Assembly (NCBI GenBank): GCA_000333855.2
Contig: CM007314.1
Location: forward strand, 1,379,110 to 1,397,445
DNA length: 18,336 nt
Direction of reading: 5' to 3'
Source: Endotrypanum monterogeii
Lineage: Eukaryota; Euglenozoa; Kinetoplastea; Trypanosomatida; Trypanosomatidae
Numbering within the stretch: the stretch's first letter is position 1; each line of letters opens with the position of its first letter. Shown one piece after another: positions 1-7,768 of this stretch. The position numbers were made by a program, and so were the translations under genes. A model generated the notes under the pieces. That model did not search any database. It saw only the letters and a program-made list of their open reading frames with translations, and had not been told where the DNA came from.

Positions 1-19
1 TGAGAGAGCGCAGGCTGGA

Positions 20-53
20 GGGATAGGGAAGGGGGGGGCTGGGCGGGAGGGGG
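20..53 (+). other. Potential G-quadruplex motif in the left repeat
   Basis: Six runs of at least three G occur within 34 bases (20-22, 26-28, 31-38, 41-43, 45-47, 49-53), separated by loops of one to three bases. This satisfies the usual G-quadruplex pattern with tracts to spare. Folding itself is inferred. The same motif is on the minus strand of the right copy. Confidence 0.6.
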
Positions 54-100
54 CTCGGCGAGGCACCCGGCCCACAAACACCACTCGGCGTCGCTCGGCC

Positions 101-116
101 CACTGCAATTGCAGTG
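101..116. repeat. 16-bp perfect palindrome inside the left repeat
   Basis: CACTGCAATTGCAGTG equals its own reverse complement. It recurs at 18172-18187 in the right copy. It could form a short hairpin in RNA; no function is known to me. Confidence 0.85.
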
Positions 117-750
117 GACAGACAGCGCGGGCCATGTCCGGGACTACGCCCGAGCAGAGCGCACCGCACACGATGCAGCGACAGTCGAGCTTGGCGTGTG
201 CATATGCGCTGGCCCCTCAACGGAGCCTCGCACTGGGTGGCTTCACAGCATGGTCATCGCTGGATGTGCCAGCCTCGCGCAGCGCCATCCAATGCCCGCA
301 CGTGGAGATGAGCGCCTCGTAACCGCACCCGGTGAGGAGCTTGTGGGCTGTTTTCTACGCCACTGCAGGTGCAGGGGTGTGGGCAGGGGGCGGGACTACT
401 CCTGGACACCATAGCGATGTTGTGAGCATAATGGGATTGTCTAGTACACATTACGTCTTACGCCTAGAAAAATTCTATGTTGCCGATGGCATTGTGTGAT
501 ATGGCAGGAAAATAAATAGTTTTTCTCGGTGACTAGCGCTTGACTCACCTCAACCGCTGTACATGTCTGACGAACTCCGAGGGTGTGATGCTCACCACAA
601 CAATACGGCGTGGAATTCATGTCTACAGTTTGATATGCGTTGAAATGTGCGAAAGTGGCCCGAATTTATTTTGCATACTTGTGTGTCTTTTTGGTGTCCT
701 CACATTTCTTTAACTCACTCCTCTACACGTGAACATAAATACTCATGAAT

Positions 751-814
751 ACACACACACACACACAGGCGGTGTTATATATATATATATATATAGATAT
801 ATATATATATATAT
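751..814. repeat. Compound AC / TA microsatellite
   Basis: A pure AC run occupies 751-767. TA/AT runs occupy 776-795 and 797-814, broken by a single G at 796. The run is in frame with the downstream gene and would encode a nonsensical Thr-His and Tyr-Ile extension, so I treat it as untranslated spacer. Confidence 0.95.
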
Positions 815-823
815 GTAGTCCGC

Positions 824-842
824 ATTTTTTTCATCTCTGGAG
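824..842 (+). promoter_or_regulatory. Candidate trans-splice acceptor for the GGQ-protein gene
   Basis: A T-rich tract (824-838) is followed by the first AG at 841-842. The first ATG after it is at 1066, in the gene's frame. Another AG after a pyrimidine stretch, at 1029-1030, would select the same start codon. Confidence 0.5.
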
Positions 843-1065
843 GCAGTTTCTGTGTGGGTTTGTATTGCTGGCTTTGGTTGGACCCTGCTTGGCACTCGAT
901 ACTGGCTCACTCTCTGGTTTGCCTGAAGGAGGTTGCTGGTCAGTGTCCTTGTCAAGCTCGACGACACAACAAACACTCGAAAGAATCCCCCAAGTTTTCA
1001 AAACATCGACAGCCCTTTATTCACTCTCAGAAGACCGAGCCGGCGCGGTGGACGGTTCGTTTGTC

Positions 1066-2439
1066 ATGCAGGTACTAGTGGCAGGCAGGGCTGCTCGGAT
1101 GCTCCGTTCATCCTCGTGTGTGCCTACCCGTGGTGCTAGTATGTGTTTTTTACACACGGGGGACAACGAATGTAAACGTGCCAGTAGGCGTCGCTATGCT
1201 GCTGTCAATACGCGTGGCCGTGCCGTACGGGCAAAGGAGCTTCTCGATACCATGAAGAAGTCCCCGCAAGGTCCAAAGGCGTTTTATGATGCGCTGCATC
1301 CGCGTGACCGGCTTGATATTCGCAGACTGCTCCACGAGAAGTGTACAAAGCGACGCGGTGACCCGAGCTCCTCTACGCTACCCAAGTACTACAGTGTGCC
1401 ATTTGAGCGAAACTATTTTTTTCTCGAGGAGGATGTAGTGGAGGAAAGCACGTTGGGCAGAGGTCCAGGCGGGCAAGCAACAAATAGACGCATGCAAACT
1501 GCTATTGTGAAGCACATTCCTTCTGGTCTCGTCGTAAAATTCAGCCGTTTTCCTTCGCTGTGGTTGAACCGCCGAGCCGCCCGTGAGCTACTGAACCTGC
1601 GACTGGAGGAGCATCTCCTGGGGCCAGCTTCGCGATTAGGCAGGGCCCGTGTGGCACGGGAGCGACGTCGGGAACGGAGGCACCGAACGGTGGAGTATCT
1701 GAAAGAGAAAGGCGCACGTCTGGAGGCGAGGTATCAACAACGATGTCACTGGTTCACCTTCCTGACGGGCGAGGCTCCGCTTCCTAGGGCTGCTGTCTGT
1801 CAGATGGGCAAGGAGCAGGACGCTGTTTCATGCCTCATGACGACGGCAGTTCTTTTTGGGGCAGAGTGCAACTCATGGTGGCCGAAGCTGCGAGCTGCTG
1901 TGGACAACTCTGCCAAAGCCGGTGATGGTGTACCACTCTTATTGCAGTATCTCTTTCCTTGCGTTGATGCTGACAGCAGCTGCGCAGCGCGAGACGAAAT
2001 GAGGGTTTGCAGATCGAACGAGACAGTTCTCGCAAACGTGAGACGTGCGCTGGTGTGTTTTTGTGAGCTTTTTGGTCTTCGCTTGCGGCGCATCGCCCCA
2101 CCGGAGTCCGCTATCGCATCGCGTGTGGTTCTTGAGAAGGACGGATTGAACTGGATTGAGCATCAATCCCGCATGATAACGAACGGCGTTTTGACACCGC
2201 TGGCTCGCACATGTTGGCCCCACGTCTACATGAGCGTCCGTGAGCTCCACTTGGAACCGGAGGCGCGCGCGATAGTTGTTTTTTTTAAAAAGGAGGTGAG
2301 GACTTGTGCAGAGTCATCGTCAGTAGAGTGGGCAGCTGAGGCACTGCAGTGCCTTGCAGGTGCCGTTCAGCGAAGCAAGCTGCCGGCGACCCTGCAGTCG
2401 CCAAACGCGAGTCCCTCTTCGCGAACAAAAGTCGAGTAA
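1066..2439 (+). CDS. Probable mitochondrial class I release-factor-like (GGQ, MTRFR/RF-1 domain) protein with long C-terminal region
   Basis: The protein has 457 residues from ATG 1066. The frame is open from 745, but the extra 107 codons cross microsatellites and the likely splice acceptor, so 1066 is preferred. Residues 1-30 are rich in Arg, Ser and Ala with almost no acidic residues, like a mitochondrial import signal. The GPGGQATN motif puts the catalytic Gly-Gly-Gln at 135-137. It is followed by HIPSGLVVK, an Asn-Arg-Arg at 168-170 and an Arg-rich stretch (191-207), the layout of the RF-1 domain in MTRFR/C12orf65 and ICT1. Known of the family: the GGQ triggers peptidyl-tRNA hydrolysis on the ribosome. 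No codon-recognition domain is visible, so rescue of stalled mitoribosomes is more likely than normal termination (inference). Unlike the short MTRFR proteins, this one has about 250 extra residues. Part of them (about 225-412) resembles the OGFr conserved region, with LLLQYLFP, a helix ending FGLRL and the segment RELHLEPEA. That resemblance is tentative. Confidence 0.8.
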   Translation: MQVLVAGRAARMLRSSSCVPTRGASMCFLHTGDNECKRASRRRYAAVNTRGRAVRAKELLDTMKKSPQGPKAFYDALHPRDRLDIRRLLHEKCTKRRGDPSSSTLPKYYSVPFERNYFFLEEDVVEESTLGRGPGGQATNRRMQTAIVKHIPSGLVVKFSRFPSLWLNRRAARELLNLRLEEHLLGPASRLGRARVARERRRERRHRTVEYLKEKGARLEARYQQRCHWFTFLTGEAPLPRAAVCQMGKEQDAVSCLMTTAVLFGAECNSWWPKLRAAVDNSAKAGDGVPLLLQYLFPCVDADSSCAARDEMRVCRSNETVLANVRRALVCFCELFGLRLRRIAPPESAIASRVVLEKDGLNWIEHQSRMITNGVLTPLARTCWPHVYMSVRELHLEPEARAIVVFFKKEVRTCAESSSVEWAAEALQCLAGAVQRSKLPATLQSPNASPSSRTKVE

Positions 2440-3421
2440 TCACCCCTTCTGCTTGCTATCTGTGTCTCGCGTTCCTCTTCCGAGCTGATGCACGGGGGAG
2501 CTGCAGGATCTCTTGTGGTAGGGCTGGCTTGCTCAGTGCGACGTTTCCACCTTGTGCACAGGCCACGGCCGTTGGCGATCAGGAGGTGCCGCGGCTGTCG
2601 CGGCGCCAGTGGACGAACGCCGTACACACTGTCTCTCGATCACATATATATTTAAATGTTTATCCACATATATTTTCTGTGCTTTTATCTTTTTCTGCTA
2701 AGAGCTTGCCCGCCGATAATGATGCTGTGGGTGAAGCAGCTTCTCTTCACAGTCACGCCCGTACAGATAACGCAGCTGAGACAGTGTGTAAAATATCGAG
2801 GTGAAACGAGAACAACACACGAAACACCTCCAAAGTGAGATATCGAGTCCTCCTTCCCCTCTTCACTCTACAACAACAAGAGAGAGGGACTCTTTTGTTG
2901 TACAGAAGTTTACCACCCCTACGTACGCCACGAACGTTAGTGTGTTGCGTGTTACTCGTCTTGAGAAAAAAAAAAATGATGCTGGTTCCACAGGTGTGCA
3001 TCTCATGTTGCTTCTCCTTTTCACATTCCACTGTGCTTACCGTGTGGGTGAGAGTACAAGCTGAAGTCTCTTTGTTGGGGAGCGCAATATCCCGATACCT
3101 CAGGGACGGTTTTATTCGATCGAATATCTCCGCGTCTACTTTCACCTGTACTTTCCCCTTGGTCCTTTTTTTTTTTGAACGACACTGCTATCTCTTTCAT
3201 TCGTTTTTTATTATTATTATGTGCACACTGCTGTGCATCTACGATTCATCAAGCATCTTAATAGATCTCCAGACTCTTTTATAGCTGAAGTTATCTATCA
3301 CATTGCATAAGTTTGAATTATCCTCGTCAAACACGAGAGCATCTGTATTTTCTACCAGCGCGTAGAGCAGGGTCCTTCCCGGATCCGAGAACTGCCGCTC
3401 CCTTCCTTTGAAATTCACAGC

Positions 3422-3440
3422 GTGTGTGTGTGTGTGTGTG
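3422..3440. repeat. GT microsatellite
   Basis: A pure GT dinucleotide run of 19 bases lies upstream of the P450 gene, before its pyrimidine tract. Read in frame it would give alternating Cys and Val, which is not a believable N-terminus. Confidence 0.95.
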
Positions 3441-3529
3441 CGTTGTGCCCTCTTTTATTTTTTGTAGCTTCGTAACTTTTTATTTTTTTGCGTTTTTTCT
3501 TCCACTCAACTACGGCCAGTCCGTGGTTT

Positions 3530-3567
3530 TACCTTTTTTTTTCATTTCTTCCCCTCACCTTTCTCAG
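3530..3567 (+). promoter_or_regulatory. Candidate trans-splice acceptor for the CYP710-like gene
   Basis: A nearly unbroken pyrimidine tract (about 3530-3565) ends at AG 3566-3567. The first ATG downstream is 3664, which supports that start over the upstream in-frame codons beginning at 3424. Confidence 0.65.
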
Positions 3568-3663
3568 TTTTCGACTTCTGCGTCACCAGACGGGGTACTG
3601 TGGAAACATTTTTTTCTTTCTAGTTTCCCTCTTTCTCATTTTTCTATAATTTCTTCTTACCCG

Positions 3664-5193
3664 ATGGCCGCGTTTACACGTCTCCTCGGCGTGCAACTTC
3701 CGTATGTGGTGGAGGTGATCATCTTCCTGGCACTCGCCTACGCCACGGCGTGGGTGGTAACCGCCGTCATGTTCGCCCGCATCCACAGGTTCAAGATACC
3801 TGGGCCACTGTCAGCCATTCCATTTCTCGGCGGAGTCGTTACCATGATCAAGGACCCCTACGTATTCTGGGAGCGCCAGCGCCAGTACGACCCGCACGGC
3901 TACAGCTGGGTGGCCATCCTAACGCAATTTGTTGTTTTCGTAACTCGTGCAGACCTATGTCACAAAATTTTTGCCACCAACAGCGAGGATAGTCTCACCC
4001 TCCAGCTACACCCCAACGGTAGAATGATTCTCGGTGACAACAATATTGCCTTTCAGAGCGGCCCGGCTCACAAGGCGCTGCGCTTGAGCTTCATGAATCT
4101 TTTCACCGCCAAGGCCCTGTCGCTTTACCTTCCGATCCAGACACGCATCATTTTGAAGCACATGAGCCGCTGGGTCGAAGAGTACCCGTGGGGCTCCACA
4201 CCGGAGGAGATGCGCGGTCACATCCGCGAGCTAAATTGCGAGACCTCGCAGACGGTTTTCCTTGGCGATCACTTGCTTGATCGTGAGGAATTCACTCGCC
4301 GTTACAACACCATCACCGCAGGGTTCCTTGCCGCACCAGTGTACTTCCCTGGTACTGCGCTATACGAGGCAGTGAGAGCACGGAAGCTTGCAATGGTGGA
4401 TTTGCAGGCCGCAGTGGTGCGCAGCAAGGCTCGCATGGAGAAGCCTGGAGCCGAGCCGCACTGCTTGCTAGACTTTTGGACGGCGACCGTGTTAGAGAAG
4501 GTCAATGAGGCGAAGGAGGAGGGCAGGGAGGCGCCGGCCTACTCAAGCGACTACGCTATGGCCGACACGATGCTTGACTTCCTCTTCGCTTCTCAGGATG
4601 CTTCCACTGCTAGCCTGACTATGATCACTGCGACGATGGCGGATCACCCCGAGATTCTGGAACGTGTCCGCAAGGAGCAAGCCCGTCTTCGTCCCAACAA
4701 CGAACCGCTGACCTTCGACCTGGTCCAGGAGATGACGTTCACCCGCCAGTGTGTGATGGAACAACTTCGTCTTTTCCCTCCGGCACCGATGGTGCCTATG
4801 AAGGCGCACAGCGATTTTCAACTGGACGAGAAGACAGTGGTGCCAAAGGGTAGCATGATCATTCCATCGTTGGTGGCCTGCTGCCGTGAAGGCTTCACGA
4901 ACCCCGATACGTACGATCCGGACCGCATGGGGCCTGAGCGCCAGGAGGATCGCAAGTTCGCGAAGCAATTTCTGACTTTTGGTGTGGGCCCACACCGCTG
5001 CGTTGGCTACAACTACGCGATCAACCACCTCACTGTGTTTCTTGCCCTCTTCTCACACCATACCGAGTGGCAGCGCACGCGCACTCCCGACTCCGACAAA
5101 ATTTTGTATTTGCCCACTCTGTATCCCCACGACTGCCTCATCACATGGCGTTTCCGTGAGGGGATGAAGCCAGATTGCGAAAAGGCGGAATAG
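3664..5193 (+). CDS. CYP710: Cytochrome P450, CYP710-like sterol C-22 desaturase
   Basis: The 509-residue protein is of normal length for a microsomal P450. A hydrophobic segment (about 16-38) should anchor it in the ER, followed by the proline hinge KIPGP (44-48). The I-helix motif is FASQDAST (308-315, Thr315). The K-helix ExxR is Glu366-Arg369. Arg421 in the DPDR stretch probably completes the ERR triad. The haem loop is FGVGPHRCVG with Cys446 as the iron ligand. The QDAST I-helix, the ELNCETSQTVF segment (189-199) and the LLDFW segment (268-272) match my recollection of plant CYP710 and fungal CYP61, which introduce the C-22 double bond into ergosterol-type sterols. It is clearly not the trypanosomatid CYP51. 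All catalytic landmarks are intact. It needs electrons from a P450 reductase encoded elsewhere. The start follows the splice acceptor at 3566-3567. Confidence 0.9.
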   Translation: MAAFTRLLGVQLPYVVEVIIFLALAYATAWVVTAVMFARIHRFKIPGPLSAIPFLGGVVTMIKDPYVFWERQRQYDPHGYSWVAILTQFVVFVTRADLCHKIFATNSEDSLTLQLHPNGRMILGDNNIAFQSGPAHKALRLSFMNLFTAKALSLYLPIQTRIILKHMSRWVEEYPWGSTPEEMRGHIRELNCETSQTVFLGDHLLDREEFTRRYNTITAGFLAAPVYFPGTALYEAVRARKLAMVDLQAAVVRSKARMEKPGAEPHCLLDFWTATVLEKVNEAKEEGREAPAYSSDYAMADTMLDFLFASQDASTASLTMITATMADHPEILERVRKEQARLRPNNEPLTFDLVQEMTFTRQCVMEQLRLFPPAPMVPMKAHSDFQLDEKTVVPKGSMIIPSLVACCREGFTNPDTYDPDRMGPERQEDRKFAKQFLTFGVGPHRCVGYNYAINHLTVFLALFSHHTEWQRTRTPDSDKILYLPTLYPHDCLITWRFREGMKPDCEKAE

Positions 5194-5227
5194 AGAAGAA
5201 AGATGAGTGCCGGCACCGCAGTGATGT

Positions 5228-5346
5228 CACACACACATATATATGTCTATATTTATATATACACATTTATATATACACACACATTTATATATATACACAT
5301 TTATATATATACACACATATATATATATATATATATATACATATAC
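5228..5346. repeat. Compound CA / TA repeat block in the presumed CYP710 3' UTR
   Basis: CA and TA tracts alternate for about 119 bases and end in a TA run at about 5317-5339. The block starts some 35 bases after the P450 stop codon. Within it a unit close to ACACATTTATATATAT recurs near 5261, 5279 and 5295, so part of it looks like a short degenerate tandem repeat. Confidence 0.9.
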
Positions 5347-5859
5347 CGCGCTTCTTCACTAGTTCCCAAGCAGTTGTGATAAATGGAGTAGGGTTGTCAA
5401 GGATGTGATGATACTTTTCTCGTCTTCCAGCGGTTCTTCTCTCATTTCCTTCACAGTCCCATTCACGATGTGCGTTCGTGCTCATGCGTCGTGGTCTGCG
5501 GAAACTGTGGAATACATTCAAAAGGAAAGCAGCGGCGGATGGGGAGACGTGGAAAAGACATCTACCCGATTAAAAAAAAATGCCACATCACACGATTTGC
5601 ACTTCTCCTCTCAAGCGCTGATGCGGAGGAGGTGAAGAGGGCGGAGCTTTCAGGACTCGTGTGTTTACATACTCCTTTATTGGTGTGCGTACAAGTCGAG
5701 AAGGAGCGTTCGAGTCATCTCCCCACACCTGAACTTGAAGGAGATTGTGTCAGGCACCTAATCAACTCCTTTCATGTTCTGTTTGCTGACGTTTTTTTTT
5801 CCAGATGTTTCATGTGAGGGAAGTTGACTGAGCGTCATCTTTTTCTTTCTCTTCGGTCG

Positions 5860-5874
5860 CCCCCCCCCCCCCCC
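5860..5874. repeat. Poly-C run
   Basis: Fifteen consecutive C residues lie in pyrimidine-rich spacer DNA. Such runs are prone to length change and to sequencing error. Confidence 0.9.
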
Positions 5875-6443
5875 ACCCTCCGTGACCACTCTCTGACTTC
5901 GATTCCGTCTCGTCTCCTTCTGTTCCTTTATTTTTGTTCTCTTTTCGCTGTTGTTGTTATGCCACATTTCCCCTGGTGCTGTATCTGATGTCTTCACACA
6001 ACTATGCGCTTTTTTTTTTTGTCTTGTTCTCTGGATTCTTGTGAATTCAAGCTACAAAAGAGATGATGGACGTATTCGTTAGCTAACATTCTCACTCCTC
6101 AAAAAAAAAAAATGTATTTGCTTCCTTGCGTAGTATGTGCCCTCATCTCAGACTCTCTGTCTATTGTGGCTTATTTTGTAACTACACGTCATCCCAGCGT
6201 TTCGCTCCCCCGATAAACAAGTCGCAGTGTTTCACTGTCTTGTATCTGTACTATACACACGCGACCGAGTAGTGGACGAAACAGAGGGGGGGGGCGGAAA
6301 CGCGAGAGATAAGCAGGTGGCTACGAGACGATCTGCAGTAGGAAGCAACGAAGAGTTGGGACAAGGAAAAAGTCGTTCATGGGCAAACATTTTTTTTCCC
6401 ATTTCTCGGCTAAAAGTAAGGAAGCAAAAAAAAAACACGAACA

Positions 6444-6465
6444 TGTGTGTGTGTGTGTGTGTGTG
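6444..6465. repeat. TG microsatellite
   Basis: A pure TG run of 22 bases (11 units) lies in the spacer upstream of Mago. Confidence 0.95.
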
Positions 6466-7246
6466 ATCCTCTCTTTACCAAACGGCGAGCAATCGTGCAG
6501 AGGGAAAATTTGCATAACAAAAGGGACATTAAGAGACGTGCCACCCCTTCCAATGTTCTGTGTGTGTCTGTGTGCGGTACAGAAAATGGGATGGTGTCCC
6601 TCGACTGCAGCGCTGACGATAACTCATCTGACTACCTTTTATGTATCTCTACTTTTTTTTTCTTCTTTGGATCGATCTACTTTTTTATATTTTGCGAATA
6701 GTCAGCACATCGTTCCTGAGTCTTTTCATTGTTTTAACCTGTACCCAAGCTTATGGACGTCTTATATTTGTCACGTCAAGGGTAGCTGGTGGGTTCAACA
6801 GAGTACACCACATTGTTCTTCGGAACGAGTGCTGTGCGGTATGACGTCTTGCCTGGTAGAGAGGCGCTTCTGATTTGATAAGTCTCACTAGTGTCAACGC
6901 GGAGTGAAGTGTAGTGGTTTGGTGCACCTATGGTTCTGTCTTATTCCGCTGAGATGGGTATATTTAGTCTTGGTAATGCTAGGCGTCGGTGCCGCATGAA
7001 GCTCGCAATTCGTTGCTCTCTCTTCACTACACCTGCGTTTTTAAAGGTCTCCCGAACACTCCCTTCCTTTCGTCTCCCTTCGTCTTTGATCGATCCACGT
7101 GTGGGCAACGTCCTCGTTTGGACACGAGGGGAATTGCCTCGGGAAAAAAAGTAAATATTACAATCAAATTAAGTGTGTGTGACTCGTCCACAACGCTTCT
7201 TGCGGTACTCACGCGCACAACATTCACGCACTCACAGTCCAAAGGA

Positions 7247-7265
7247 TTTCTTCCCCCAACCTCAG
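7247..7265 (+). promoter_or_regulatory. Candidate trans-splice acceptor for Mago
   Basis: A short pyrimidine-rich stretch ends at AG 7264-7265, only 11 bases before the start codon. An alternative acceptor is AG 7127-7128, after the C/T-rich DNA at about 7060-7118. No ATG lies between 7128 and 7277, so both choices give the same protein. Confidence 0.45.
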
Positions 7266-7276
7266 AAAAGTTCAAC

Positions 7277-7768
7277 ATGACGGCGGAGCAGGAGGATTCT
7301 GTTGAGTTGGCGCCAGCCGAGACTGTGGAGTCCAACTTGTATTACCTTCGTTACTACTCTGGACACACTGGGCGTTACGGCAACGAGTTTCTTGAGTTCG
7401 AGATATCGGAGAGGGGCTCCCTCAAGTACGTCAACAACAGCAACTATAGGAATGACTTCATCATCAAGAAACAGGCTCGCGTGTCTCCAGAGGTGATGGA
7501 GGAGGTGAAGAGGTTAATTGTACAGTACTCGGTGTGCGAATCTGACGACGAGCGGTGGCCAACTCCCGATCGTAACGGGCGCCAAGAACTCGAGATCCAC
7601 CTCGGTAACACGCACATTTCGCTGCTGACGAACAAGCTGACGTCCATGGCTGACATCCCAAAGAGCTCCGAAAATGAAAATTTGGCGGCGTTTTACAATT
7701 TCGTGCGGGACATCAAAGCGCTCATCTTCGCGCTGGTTTCGATTCACTTTAAGATTAAGCCGATTTGA
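7277..7768 (+). CDS. MAGO: Mago nashi homologue (exon junction complex core)
   Basis: The 163-residue product matches the Mago nashi family along its whole length. Landmarks are [20 protein letters not shown] (from Tyr23), [10 protein letters not shown] (51-60), the [14 protein letters not shown] block (94-107) and the family's C-terminal HFKIKPI (157-163). It is 17 residues longer than the human protein because of an acidic N-terminal extension (1-19), which is probably real, since Met1 is the first ATG after either splice site. The frame stays open upstream to 6989, but only from a GTG and through spacer-like sequence. Mago pairs with Y14 in the exon junction complex on spliced mRNA. Cis-introns are very rare in trypanosomatids, so its role here may go beyond marking exon junctions (inference). 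Confidence 0.97.
   Translation: MTAEQEDSVELAPAETVESNLYYLRYYSGHTGRYGNEFLEFEISERGSLKYVNNSNYRNDFIIKKQARVSPEVMEEVKRLIVQYSVCESDDERWPTPDRNGRQELEIHLGNTHISLLTNKLTSMADIPKSSENENLAAFYNFVRDIKALIFALVSIHFKIKPI

Larger units (their letters stand above)
1..410 (+). mobile_element. SIDER-like degenerate retroposon, left inverted copy (truncated by window edge)
   Basis: This GC-rich stretch is repeated almost perfectly, in reverse complement, at 17874-18287. By eye the copies differ at only a few places: G/A at 319, A/T at 357, and length or composition changes in the G-rich runs near 31-40 and 385-398. Homology stops at the GGACACC ending at 410. The outer end is cut by the window, because the right copy may continue beyond the base matching position 1. 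Family knowledge: Leishmania genomes carry hundreds of about 0.55-kb SIDER elements, extinct short retroposons often found in 3' UTRs, where some destabilise mRNA. The assignment rests on my recollection of SIDER2-like sequence and on the setting, not on an alignment. The open frame at 109-414 is not credible as a gene. Strand is nominal; I did not establish the element's own orientation. Confidence 0.65.
411..1065 (+). other. Spacer upstream of the GGQ-protein gene
   Basis: I see no credible gene here. The stretch 411-740 is unremarkable unique sequence. It is followed by AC and TA microsatellites at 751-814, a short pyrimidine tract at 824-838 and a candidate splice acceptor at 841-842. From there to 1065 is probably 5' UTR: it contains no ATG, although the downstream reading frame happens to stay open through it. 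Confidence 0.6.
2440..3663 (+). other. Spacer between the GGQ-protein gene and CYP710
   Basis: This should hold the 3' UTR of the first gene and the 5' UTR of the P450. I see scattered pyrimidine tracts, a T run near 3168-3176, an ATT repeat near 3209-3218 and a GT microsatellite at 3422-3440. Short open frames here lack family features and have low-complexity composition. Confidence 0.6.
5194..7276 (+). other. Long spacer between CYP710 and Mago
   Basis: This 2.1-kb stretch has no convincing gene. It holds a TA/CA-rich repeat block at 5228-5346, a 15-base C run at 5860-5874, several A or T homopolymers (for example near 5572-5580, 6010-6020 and 6101-6111) and a TG microsatellite at 6444-6465. 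Pyrimidine-rich DNA from about 7014 to 7120 precedes Mago. Open frames here run through these repeats. It probably contains a long CYP710 3' UTR. Confidence 0.6.

Noticed and set aside
109..414. Open frame of about 100 codons in the left repeat, with the same frame at 17814-18179 on the minus strand
   Set aside because: It is present twice only because the repeats are almost identical. It has no ATG start, no recognisable domain, and parallel open frames exist in other phases of the same GC-rich DNA.
745..1065. N-terminal extension of the GGQ-protein frame starting at ATG 745
   Set aside because: It translates AC and TA microsatellites into Thr-His and Tyr-Ile runs and crosses the likely splice acceptor at 841-842.
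3424..3663. N-terminal extension of the P450 frame from 3424
   Set aside because: It starts in a GT repeat and runs through the polypyrimidine tract, giving Phe/Ser-rich nonsense ahead of a normal P450 membrane anchor.
3664..5193. CYP51 (lanosterol 14-alpha demethylase) as the identity of the P450
   Set aside because: The sequence lacks the CYP51 signature regions as I know them from trypanosomatids, while the QDAST I-helix and other blocks match CYP710/CYP61.
5228..5346. CRISPR-like array from regularly repeated units
   Set aside because: The repeat is simple-sequence TA/CA DNA without unique spacers, in a eukaryotic gene cluster.
6379..6873. 164-codon + strand frame with an ATG start
   Set aside because: It passes through an A run and the TG microsatellite, giving alternating Cys and Val, and has no domain-like sequence.
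6989..7276. N-terminal extension of the Mago frame from 6989
   Set aside because: It begins with GTG, runs through spacer-like and splice-region DNA, and Mago proteins start near the YLRYY block.
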